Shown: positions 1 through 11,034 of the stretch, piece after piece | Layout: each line of letters starts with the position of its first letter | Position numbering within the stretch: position 1 is the stretch's first letter | Assembly (NCBI GenBank): GCA_004802725.1 | Contig: SGPM01000418.1 | Location: forward strand, 1 to 20,969 | Length of the DNA stretch: 20,969 nucleotides | Origin: Antrodiella citrinella | Lineage: Eukaryota > Basidiomycota > Agaricomycetes > Polyporales > Steccherinaceae | Direction of reading: 5' to 3' | Notes under the pieces: generated by a model | The model's input: the letters and a program-made list of their open reading frames with translations, nothing else | What the model was told of the DNA's origin: nothing | The model's database searches: none | Program-made: the position numbers and the translations under genes

Positions 1-1730
<1,730 letters not shown>

Positions 1731-1949
1731 GGTGTACGATGAAGGAGGGCGGCGGGCGACTGTGAAGAGGTCGTCGCGGGCAACTGGGCCCCTATGATGT
1801 CACTATTCACACATTGATCACAGTCACGCGTGACGGTCACTAGTACACTGCGTCGTCGTGCCTTGGCCCACCACCTCGTCATCAGAACTTGCCTCTGAGT
1901 GCCTCTTCGTCTCGTACGATAACCGTTCATCACGATCTCGGAATAGATC

Positions 1950-2320
1950 CACTTCCGCAGGACAGGCTCGACTGGGATTCCGACGATGACTCCGACGATG
2001 ACGCTGATTCCGACGTTGACCTTTGACTACGCAGAATGGGCAGGGGTGGTTGAGTATGTCGGGAAGTATAACGACCCACATCCATGCTGTATCGATAAAA
2101 CAGTGGACATCCTCAGTGACCACTGCAAGTTCGACATCCGTTTGGAGATTCCGTACCTTTACGTCCCTTCAAAACGCGCCTACATCGGAACAGTTACAAC
2201 TACACGACGTGCCAATGCGACTCGCAGTTCTTGGACGGCATGACGAAGTTCATTCAGTCGGAGCTAGATCTGGACGCTGCAGAAACACAACCGAAGTGGT
2301 TCTTCGTTCATGAGGGGTGA
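1950..2320 (+). pseudogene. Decayed tandem copy of the orphan gene at 3563-4314
   Basis: This stretch is a clear paralogue of the gene 1.6 kb downstream. It keeps the acidic tract (LDWDSDDDSDDD, from about 1967), then the block DYAEWAGVVEYVG, DILSDHCKFD and PYLYVPS, and, in a different frame, the terminal PKWFFVHEG ending at the TGA of 2318-2320. About 250 bp present in the other copy, between the acidic tract and FDYAEW (including its intron), are missing, so the acidic tract runs straight into a stop (CTT TGA, about 2021-2026). A second small deletion near 2175-2190 shifts the frame. No good start codon was found. I read it as a dead copy; a spliced product rescuing both breaks looks unlikely. 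Function of the family unknown. Confidence 0.75.
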
Positions 2321-2329
2321 TCACAGCGG

Positions 2330-3562
2330 AATGTAAGTCGTCGTACAGTGTTGTTTTTGCATTGACTCATCTCTCTACAAAGGCGCGAGATCACTTGGAT
2401 GTACATGGTTACTGCGAAATTTGTCGTCGTCAGACCTTCATGTCGACTCGAAGATGCGTCCGAGTCATGCTCACCGAGCAATCATAGTTGCAGTCTCATC
2501 TCACTGCAACATTCCTGTCAATCTACACGATGCCATTATTATGCTTGTTTTCTTGTTATTCTCTGCACAATATATATACACCGATTACGGGACCGACGAT
2601 CCACTAGCTTTGTCGAGTTGCAAAAGTGGGAGAACAACCAAGTGAAGTTACGGGTCACTAGCTTCAACCCTCCTCACCATCTTCCTCTCCCGTTTCTCGC
2701 TCTCCGGGTATCCATCGCCGCCCACGTTTCTATCCGAGTCCTGAGTCACATCTCCCAAACTGATATCGAGGAAGCGTATCCAGCTACCCGTCGCCAGTAC
2801 AACTGATCGCGCGCGAGTTCCTCAATTAACCTTCTCGTCCTGAGAAAAGGATGGATATTTCCAAGGACGCAAGCGGCGCCGTCCGGACCCAGTGTGAGTG
2901 GATGTTCATCTTGTTTGCATCATATGGTCCGAGAATGGTGTTGACGATCTTGACGAATTGCTCGTAGACGTCCGAGTCAAGCTCACTGTCATTTTCGATT
3001 TGTTCAGATGACGGAGGGTCGTTGAGAGCAGATCCTACGCGTGAGACCTCAGATTCTTCAACGTTCAAGAATGTACGCAGGAAGAGGATGCATATCGTCG
3101 ACGACATGGAGCCCGTCGTACGTTTTGCTGTGTGTCACGTCGTCCGTCGGCATGGCAAGAAGGTCTGCAATGTTTATGAATCCTCTGAGCCTGAAAAGAC
3201 GTACCCTGAGTCTGAAACAAGCCGGGAAGTGTACACAGTGAGCGAGTGGATTGAGATAAAGGGGCCACAGGTGTTCGCCGCGTATTGACTACAGGTCGTA
3301 ACTTGGCTCAATGTCGGAAGATCGTGAGTTGATTCGCACTACTGCACTCCTGTATCCGAAACGTCCGGACTGACCAGCAGAGGACGAGAAAAAGGTACAA
3401 GTTGAAGGCTGTTCAAGGACAAGTAGTCGTCCATGGCCAATACTGGGTTCAACAAGTTTGAAGCGATCGATCAAAACGTATCAACGCTTACATAAAACAG
3501 TTCGTAACTGTTTGACCGTGGCCCGTCCGTCATCCATTCGTTCCGACGCTTTCCTCCTCAGC
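2330..3562. other. Intergenic stretch with weak open frames only
   Basis: About 1.2 kb between the two orphan-family copies. A TATA-like run lies near 2570. A minus-strand frame at 2826-3107 contains an acidic, plausible-looking segment (ENDSELDSDVYEQF) and an overlapping plus frame at 3022-3288 ends in EWIEIKGPQVFAAY, but neither has recognisable domains, convincing splice partners or a paralogue here. One could be a remnant exon. No RNA gene or mobile element was recognised. Confidence 0.4.
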
Positions 3563-4314
3563 ATGACAGACACGACTTCCATCTCGGTGATCACTTCTGG
3601 CGTACAAACGATGAAGATGTCTCGTTCCACAAGTCGAGACGCGAATGCAGGACTGCACAAGCTTGGTACGGAGTCAAAAGAGGAGAGGCCGAGGGACTTG
3701 TTGATGTTGAACTGGGATTTGGATTTGGATTCGGATTCAGATTCAGATTCTGGGTCAGAGGACTTGCCCCCGATACCTGACCCTACGAAGGTGAGCGTAG
3801 AAGAGTTGGAGCGGGTGAGTCGCATGTCCTCTATCCAGCAGCCTTCCTCATGCTGACGATCTTGGTAACAACCCAGGTAATGACCCTGCATGCAGGGCCG
3901 TACGGGCAAGCTTTGGACTCGCTGCCTGCGGAGTACGACCCCACTCCAGAGAACCCCAAGCCAAGGAGATTGGTATACGGCATTCCTGTCACCACCGACG
4001 CTCTTTTCGACTACGCAGAATGGGCCGGTTTGGCACAGTACGTCGGCCGTGGAACGTGGAAGCGCCCGAACCCGTTTTCCCTCGATAAAGCCGTGGACCT
4101 CCTCAGCGACTACTGCAGGTTTGATATGTATTTGAAGACTCCATATCTTTACCTTTCGACGCGTCACTGCATCATCGAGATGTGGAACAACTACAACTAC
4201 ACGACGTGCCAGACGGACGCACAGTTTCTGGCCGAAATGACGAGGTTCATCCAGTCGGAGCTGCGTCTGGATGTTGCAACAACCCAACCGAAGTGGTTCT
4301 TCGTTGCCGAATAG
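3563..4314 (+). CDS. Orphan protein with Asp/Ser tract, two exons
   Basis: I do not recognise this family. The first ATG in frame is at 3563 (A at -3). Exon 1 3563-3814, GT..AG intron 3815-3876, exon 2 3877-4314 (TAG) give 229 residues. Residues 1-45 are Ser/Thr-rich and probably disordered; 49-67 form an acidic tract (NWDLDLDSDSDSDSGSEDL) encoded by a GATTYN hexamer repeat; from about residue 125 there is a compact aromatic-rich region with DALFDYAEWAG, DKAVDLLSDYCRFD, KTPYLYLS, EMWNNYNYTTC and a terminal PKWFFVAE. The same blocks occur in the broken copy at 1950-2320, which shows that this region is the conserved part. No signal peptide or membrane helix is visible. An alternative donor at 3791 (AAG|GTGAGC) also stays in frame and would remove eight residues. 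Probably a lineage-restricted agaricomycete protein; function unknown. Confidence 0.65.
3716..3751 (+). repeat. Six GATTYN hexamers encoding an Asp/Ser-Leu tract
   Basis: Six tandem hexamers (GATTTG twice, GATTCG, GATTCA twice, GATTCT) encode alternating Asp with Leu or Ser in exon 1 of the orphan gene. The length is a multiple of three per half unit, so copy-number change would keep the frame. The decayed upstream copy has a related acidic tract (GAC GAT GAC style) at about 1967-2020. Confidence 0.7.
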
Positions 4315-5029
4315 CCTGTTACAGTTAGTTGTGAGTGGTCCGCGCGTTGCACGGTGTGCGTCGGCATTAATCTTTGTACGCAGGGAAAGGCTCTACCTCA
4401 CTGGTTTTCACCACAATTACCATTCTCTTTATCTCCTGGAGTCTCTTCATTTGTACATATACCTCAAGTTCATTCTCGCAGTCTCTATCGCAACCTCCAT
4501 TATTTCAATAACACAATGCCGTCGACGTTCTATCATTTCGCCACTTGTTGAATCGCTTGCGATGGGAGAGCGTTGTTTGGCGCTAAGATGTGAAGCTCAG
4601 GTTACCTCAGTATTGTGGCGGGAGATGCCGAAGCAACACGCGAGCGACAACTGCGACAACATTCACACCATTCTGTATCAGTCACACTACTTAGACTTAG
4701 CTTGGCGTCTTGCTCTATCCTCATACCTTTGACTGTGCCTGGGACAACCTGCGAACCGTTCAACATCCAGCAAATACGAAGGTAAAAAACATCACAGTGG
4801 TAAGATTGCGTCGGTGTGCACATGTACATTGAGATCGTCATGCGCCTCTGAGGAACCATGCTGAGCATTCCGTTGCAGCCTGATAGTATCGTTCTGTACC
4901 CAGGTATACGCGTTATCTGACCTTTATGAGCCAACTTGATGCGAATCGAGCCATCATATACAGAAACCATTGTACACAGAGGGACTCGTTGCGTACTGCG
5001 CAGCCAAGCACCCTTGTTAGCAGGCCAGC
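4315..5029. other. Intergenic region upstream of the DNA methyltransferase
   Basis: About 715 bp holding the 3' flank of the orphan gene and the upstream region of the methyltransferase gene. Open frames on both strands (for example plus 4271-4732 and minus 4602-4970) show no domain and no family resemblance. No clear TATA box was seen near 5030. Nothing else recognised. Confidence 0.5.
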
Positions 5030-8000
5030 ATGTCTCGTAGGAACCGCCCTTCCGCCTTCGACGTCAGCTTTCCAGGTGAAGCAGCCCCAGGTACAACAGA
5101 TTTGGTCGAACGCGCACGCATCGCTAGAGGTCTCAGTCCCTTACGTCGACCCGCTGCAACGCCAACTGCACGTAGTACCGTAGCCTCGGGATCAGTCTCG
5201 TCCCGCACCCTGTCCACAGCGCCTTCGTCTACAATGGGCACCAGCCGGCAATCTTCTATCACAATGAGAACGCCTACGCCGGCTTCCAGTGGGTCTTCGA
5301 CGCGTTTAGCCTCTGGCTCTGGTTCCGCGTCGGGAGCATCGACGAGGGTCGCGTCTAGTTCGGGCTCTAGTCAGGGAGTGAAGCGGAAAGCAGCTGGCGG
5401 TGTAGGCGCTGAACCAGATGTGGACTCGGGGAGAGGGAGTGAGTCTTCTCGGGTGCGTGGTCTTGTGGTCTTTGTGTGTGTTTCTTCGGTTGGTATTGAA
5501 CTGTTGGTTGATAGATCGACAAACGCCTGAAAGCCGACAATCTTCAATCCAGTGGGTTTGTTTCACGCTCACATCTGCGTTATTCACGTATTCACTTGAC
5601 ATCCAGATCCGAAGTATAAGCCCCAGGACCGCGATATGAAGGAAACAGCCACCACACCGATCATTGGAGAAGACCCTGAAGACGAGTTTGATCCCGACGA
5701 CGAGAACCAGAATAAGCCGATTCGGTATCTATCCGGCTTCGCGCTGTTCGACCCCAAACGTGCCTTGGAGATGGTATCTCTGGATGCATTGAATGAGGCT
5801 GGGGACCACAATTACGAAGCGGCGGGATACGTTGCGCCTATGTTCGTGAACGAGGAAGATGCGGGACAAGAGGACGAAGACGAGGAGGAGGTCATGCAGC
5901 GTCTGCGCACGAGCCGTGTGCTGAGCTTTTGGTTCGACTATACCATCGCCGACGAGTGAGTGATTTCTCCACGTAGTGGTATCGTTGTGCTAAGCCTGCG
6001 TAGTCCGTTGTATATAGGGACGAAGTTTGCGTGGTATATTCTGCGTAAACCTTCTTCTACTTACAGCAAAATCTTCCGTCAATTCTACCTCCCTCGTCGC
6101 GTGGTGCAAATCATTGTGTCTTCCGTGTTGGCTAATCCGGGTCAAACGCACGATGAGTTCAAGGACGTGTATCTCGACAGGTACGACGAGTTTATGAGAG
6201 CTCGGATTAGCACGACGCTGATCGACGATGCGGTAAGCCAATTCATGGTGACATTCGGCATCATCATCATCTGCAACTCAACTCCACATTTGTAATTAGA
6301 CACCAATCCTCCGGCAAATTATCCCGACTCTGCAACAAGCACCTACCCTCCGAAACTCGCCACTGATCAAACACCTCTTAGGCAGAGATATACCCTCTGC
6401 CTCTTCCTCTGCACGCTCATCTCTAGTCCCACAAAACCGCCCTCGTCTCAACGGCAGGCTATTCACCGCGCAGAACATATTCGCAGGCAACATCGACCTC
6501 GCCGTCCTGCGTCCCGAGAACCAGAACCCCACGCATGTCACATCCCTGATCGAGCGACTCGCAGAAGGGTTCTTCCGTGAACACTTCGTCGTGGTGGGAC
6601 CTGTGCCGAGGAAGCCGGATAGAGCGTTCTTAACGAGGTTGCAGCGACAAAAGCGGCTGAAGCTTTTGCGTTACTTTACAGAGGATAGGCGAAATGAGAA
6701 GAAGGTTTCGTTTCCGGGAAGGGAGCAGTTAGATGGGGTGTATTGGAAGGCGGTTGTTGTTGACGAGGAGACGTTCAGAGTATGCGTGCAAGTTTTCTTT
6801 TCGGAGGGTCGTCGTTGACTCGCTTGTTCTGCAGGTCGGAGATTGTGTAGTTGCACGTGGTGGAGCCTACCAAAACCGGGCTGAACCAGAGATGCCAATC
6901 GACGTTACTCAGCTCCGGGAGGACGCGAGCGCGCCCGATTACTTCTGGTATGTTCTCGCCTATACTCATATTGTCACTGAATCAATCTCGCCTTCGATTA
7001 CATAGGTTTGGCAAGATCATCTTCATCAACCAGCAGACCAAGCAGATGCACGTGCAGTGGTTCGAGCACGCCTCAAAATCTATATTGCAAGAGGTGTGCA
7101 ATCAGCGAGAACTCCTGCTCACCCAGACATGCTCGTCCTTGGATGTGTCGCTTCCTTGCGGGAAGGTGGAGATTATGTACAGACGTCCACCATCGGCGGC
7201 AGTGCCTGTGCCGACTGATACTTCGACTACTTCTGCAGGTGAGCCCTGTGATTATTCACAGTTCTCAGTATTCGGCGACTGAATTCATTCGGGCTCTAGT
7301 TTACAGTATTCCGACATGGACGGGTCGTTCACTTCGATTCCGGCGCAGAATCAACAAACCGACAACGTTGGACCGCCGGACAACTGCCCTGCCTGCGCGG
7401 CTCATGATGACACGGATGATTTCCCGCAAGAGATCAAGAACGGCTTCGCATTCCAGGGAACGGACTATCATATCTCCGACTTCGTCCTTTACAAGACGGA
7501 CGATCAAGTGTGTGGGATTGGGCAGATCATGGATATCGAATGGAAGAACTCCGTGAGGCATGATGACAGAGACACGATGATTGTAAAGGCGTTGGGGAGG
7601 GTGTCAGATGTTGTTGGCAAGCCAGGATGTCCGGACGACGTCATCAAGGATGAGGTTCATTCACTCGTTTTTCTCCTGTATCTTTGTTGATGTATCCTTC
7701 CGCAGCGCCACCTCTACTTCACAGATGTGCTCCTAGGAATGCCTCTGTCAATCGTTCTGCACAAATGCTCCGTCCTCCACCCCCTCTCACTCGACGCGCC
7801 CGACTTCGAAACCTACCTCACCACTTCCCCTTACAATTTCTACGTCACCTACAAGTTCCCTGATCTCAACCATGAAGTGTTATCATGGGAATCTGCAACC
7901 AAACTCCGATACAAGGACGTGGGGATTTGCGGGACGTGCGGGCAGAACTTCCTCGACCACAAGGAGCAGATGAAGGCGTTCATGGCGGTGTGCGCGAAGA

Positions 8001-9955
8001 AGCCATTAAGGGTGTTTGATCCGTTTGGAGGTGTAGGTGCGTTCAGTGCGGGACTGGAGCAGGCAGGTGTCATGAAGATGACACATGCGGTGGAGATTTC
8101 GCCGTCTGCGGCTGAGACGTTGAAGTACGTTTGTTCTTTATTTCGGTTTGGTTTGGTGATGACTTATTAGTGTGGGCATGGTTTTGCAGGAAGAACTTTC
8201 CGGGTGTGGTTGTGTACAACCAATGTTCCAACATCATGCTCCGTTATGCTATAAAGAAGCATGAAAGGCATGATGTTGAAACACCGAAGAGTTTGTATGA
8301 CCAGAGTCCTGTCGCAGACCCTCCAAGGACGGGAAGTATCGACTGTATCGTCGCCGGGTTTCCATGGTACGCTCTCCGGAAGTTGTTCCGTGACATGTTA
8401 TCGTTAATTTTCACTTTCGTTCAGTCAACCGCACTCCCGCCTGAACATGTTCCAGCGAGCCGACGACAAGAAGAGTCACTTGATCCTGAACCTCTGCGCA
8501 TGGGTTGACTTCTTGAGGCCCAAATACTGCTTCTTCGAGAACGTGCGCGGGTTCCTGCAATATAGCCTTAATTCAACGCAAGCGGGACGATACCGCGTCG
8601 AGGGCGGTATCGAGATGGGAGGGCTCAAGTGGCTCATACATGCGCTCTTGGAGATGAAGTGCGTTCGATCAACAATCTCTCCTCAGCACTCGTTGTCATC
8701 TTCTAATCTTATATGTTTTGGCCAGCTATCAAGTCCGGTACGGCCTCCTCCAAGCAGCCCACTATGGCACGCCCCAATCGCGCGTCCGCTTCTTCCTCAT
8801 CGCATCTCAGCACAACACACCTTTACCTGCGTTCCCTATGCCGGTGTACGCGTTTCCCGAGAAGGACGCGCTAGAGATCAGGAGCGCGAAGCTCCCGAGG
8901 CCGATCGCGCCGATTTTTGCGGCGACGAAGGTCGTGCATAACTTGGTGACGATCGAGGATGCGATTGGGGATTTGCCTCAGTTCGATTGGTACGTTTCTT
9001 TGAGACCGTATCATATTTTTTGGCTAATGTAAAGTTTTGTTTTTGCTTTGGCAGGAAACACCCTCGGCGGATCCAACAACAACGCAAGGTCCCACATCCA
9101 GATGACCCTGACGCGAATTTCTACGTTTCAGCCCTAGCATGCGACAAATCCAAGGCGTTCGTCGGATACTCCGGTCCCAACGCGGTATACCACACCGAGC
9201 CGAAGACGGTGTTCCAGCGCAAATGCCGGGAGAAGCCCTTGGTCGATTTGCAGCATTACACGCGGGTGTTGAAGGAGCAGGTCGTGGAGAGGGTGCTCAG
9301 TATTCCGTTAGAGGCAAAGGCGGATTACCGGAGTGAGTCTCTGCAAACCGTAGCCTCTCGATGAAACGCGTTGCTCACCTCTTGCGTTGTGTGTAGCGTT
9401 GAAGCAGAACAAATGGGAATGGCAGTTCTCTAATCCGTCGTCGGCCGTTGCGAGAGATGGCTTCAGACCTGGTACGTTATGTCCTTGTAATTATCGCAGT
9501 CGTGTGTGTGCTGATCTGGCTTCCAGGTTTGTACGGGAGACTGGACAAGAATGCATGGTTCCATACCACCGTGACGAATGTTGAACCCACCGCCAAGCAG
9601 AGTTGGGTTCTGCACCCCTACGTGCGTGTATATACACTACTGTGAAGTACAGCTAACAAAGCGGAGGGATGTTCAGTGCAATCGCGTCGTGACCGTGCGC
9701 GAGTTGGCGCGGTCTCAAGGTTTCCCGGATCACTTCGTATTCGTCTCGAAGAATAACGATGTCAAGACGGTGCGTATTTCGAATGAGTTGCCCTCTTTCA
9801 ACTAAATCTCAGTCCATGATCTCTCTTCTCAGATGCAGCGACAGATTGGGAACGCGGTGCCGTGGCCGGTGTCGCTGGCGTTGGGACGGGAGCTGAGGGA
9901 CACAATGTTGAAGAAGTGGGTCGAGGATCAGAAGAATGCTATTGAGATAGACTGA
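5030..9955 (+). CDS. DNMT1-type DNA (cytosine-5)-methyltransferase, RFTS + 2 BAH + catalytic domain
   Basis: Transfers a methyl group from S-adenosylmethionine to cytosine C5; nuclear, of the maintenance (DNMT1) class. Hand-spliced exons: 5030-5452, 5515-5551, 5607-5955, 6004-6232, 6300-6779, 6835-6947, 7006-7267?, 7307?-7654, 7706-8124, 8190-8366, 8425-8658, 8726-8989, 9055-9332, 9397-9471, 9527-9621, 9677-9769, 9833-9955, about 1,332 residues. Order: disordered Ser/Thr-rich N-terminus (1-150), acidic stretch, RFTS (about 180-350, with RYLSGFALFDP and GTKFAWYILRKP), BAH1 (about 490-630), BAH2 (about 660-800), then the methyltransferase: motif I FDPFGGVGAFSAGL (about 851-864), motif IV GFPCQPHSRLNMF with catalytic Cys about 946, motif VI FFENVRGF (about 982-989), motif VIII AAHYGTPQSRVRFFLIA, motif IX TIEDAIGDLPQFDW, motif X QGFPDHFVF and MQRQIGNAVPWPV. 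No CXXC zinc finger of the animal type was seen. All joins keep phase except the BAH1-BAH2 junction, where the intron boundaries are uncertain (a TGA lies at 7279). It ends 95 bp from the convergent DPH4 gene. All catalytic motifs are present, so it should be active. Confidence 0.95.
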
Positions 9956-10050
9956 TGTCTTGGGTGGTTTACTGATTTTGCTGTCTCCTCATACCTTTTG
10001 GATCACTTCATGTAATATCACGAACCAGCCTGCTATTCGGCATCGGTGGA

Positions 10051-10599
10051 TTATGAACCGCCTTCATTGGCCTCTGCATCTACAAGTTCGTACCCAACCC
10101 ACACCACCTCTGAGCAACTGCCACATCCAACGACGTGCTGTCCCTTCTCCATATCCGCCTCGGTGATCTGGTACCTCCCTCCACATCTACACCCATACCA
10201 CCACCCATCTCCATCCTCTTCTGCCTCCTCGAAGTCCTCCAAAGAGACGACCTGCGCAGGTCTGGGGCCCGCCGGCAATCGCACGAGGGACACGTCGTAT
10301 GTGGCTCGACTCTCGGCGGAGGAGAGTGTCACATACGCTTGTTTGATCAAGTCTATGTCGACGTCGACGTCGTGTGGCGAGACCGTCGTCTCCTTGGACT
10401 GCTGTTGCTTGTCGGGATGAGAAACGAGAAGGGCGCGATGGTAGGCGGATTTTATCTCTGAGAACGAGGCGGATCGCGGAACTGCGAGGACCGCATAGTA
10501 GGTTGGAAGCGCGGTAGTCTCATGGGCATCCAGGATGACGTTCAGAATAAGAACGAGGTGGTTGTGGTGTGGAGAAACTTGAAGGGACGATAAGATCAT
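10051..10599 (-). CDS. DPH4: Diphthamide biosynthesis protein 4 (J domain + CSL zinc finger)
   Basis: DPH4 is a J-domain co-chaperone needed in yeast for the first step of diphthamide synthesis on the elongation factor 2 histidine, carried out by the Dph1-Dph2 iron-sulfur enzyme. As one exon it has 182 residues. J domain about 34-105: TYYAVLAVPRSASFSEIKSA, HPD at 61-63, then DLIKQAYVTLSSAESRATYD. After a short acidic linker comes the CSL zinc finger: WWYGCRCGGRY (Cys 137, 139) and VVGCGSCSEVVWVGYE (Cys 159, 162), the CxC..CxxC pattern that separates DPH4 from ordinary DnaJ proteins. The 33 residues before the J domain are hydrophobic and unlike the family; an alternative 5' exon at 10653-10630 (ATG, eight codons) joined at 10518 is in phase and would remove them, though its acceptor is poor. 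It is convergent with the methyltransferase and divergent from the NIPA gene. Confidence 0.92.
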   Translation of the reverse strand: MILSSLQVSPHHNHLVLILNVILDAHETTALPTYYAVLAVPRSASFSEIKSAYHRALLVSHPDKQQQSKETTVSPHDVDVDIDLIKQAYVTLSSAESRATYDVSLVRLPAGPRPAQVVSLEDFEEAEEDGDGWWYGCRCGGRYQITEADMEKGQHVVGCGSCSEVVWVGYELVDAEANEGGS

Positions 10600-11034
10600 G
10601 ACAGATAATTACTCGTGGGAATGAATTACCTTTTCGAACGTCGATGATTTCATGGCGCTATGACAACCACGTTCGATCACCCATGTTGCGATGATCGAAC
10701 GACATACCGCTCTATACGCGCAAAACATACCTTCACAGAACGCACGAACCAAGGTTTACTGAAAACGATACTAGATATGTCGGTGTTGGACGTTCTTCAG
10801 CATGAAGTTCTGTATCACGTTTGCAAACATGTAACGGGTGTTTTAGAAGGTGTTCCTTAGACTGATCCTTTTATCCGAATCAAGACGAATAGTCAAGCGA
10901 ATGGCTCCCTCTGGAGGCTCCTCCACTGTCTCCAGGTTACCTCCCTTCCACGACGTCAACGATTTCTGCTCGTTCCATTTCTCATTCCTTATCCCGGACG
11001 TCGACCCTCGCAGAGGGCTGCGACTTCCCCCACC
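10600..11034. other. Divergent promoter region between DPH4 and NIPA
   Basis: About 435 bp separate the two divergently oriented genes, so it must hold both promoters. The NIPA side is pyrimidine-rich just before its ATG. An upstream ATG at about 10901 opens a frame that overlaps the NIPA start out of frame (to 11104), so it would be an inhibitory upstream ORF if it lies in the 5' leader. No clear TATA box. Confidence 0.45.

Noticed and set aside
4602..4970. 122-codon minus-strand frame upstream of the methyltransferase
   Set aside because: No recognisable motif, odd Cys/Met-rich composition and no splice partners; likely chance.
7008..7556. 182-codon plus-strand frame inside the methyltransferase gene
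   Set aside because: Arg/Ser-rich shadow frame; the BAH domains are read in the other frames with conserved motifs.
5030..9955. Assignment to the DNMT5 or RID/Masc1 groups of fungal methyltransferases
   Set aside because: RFTS plus two BAH domains before the catalytic motifs, and no SNF2 helicase part, fit the DNMT1 class.
10135..10461. Plus-strand open frame opposite DPH4
   Set aside because: It is the antisense of the J-domain/CSL coding sequence, which carries clear motifs on the minus strand.
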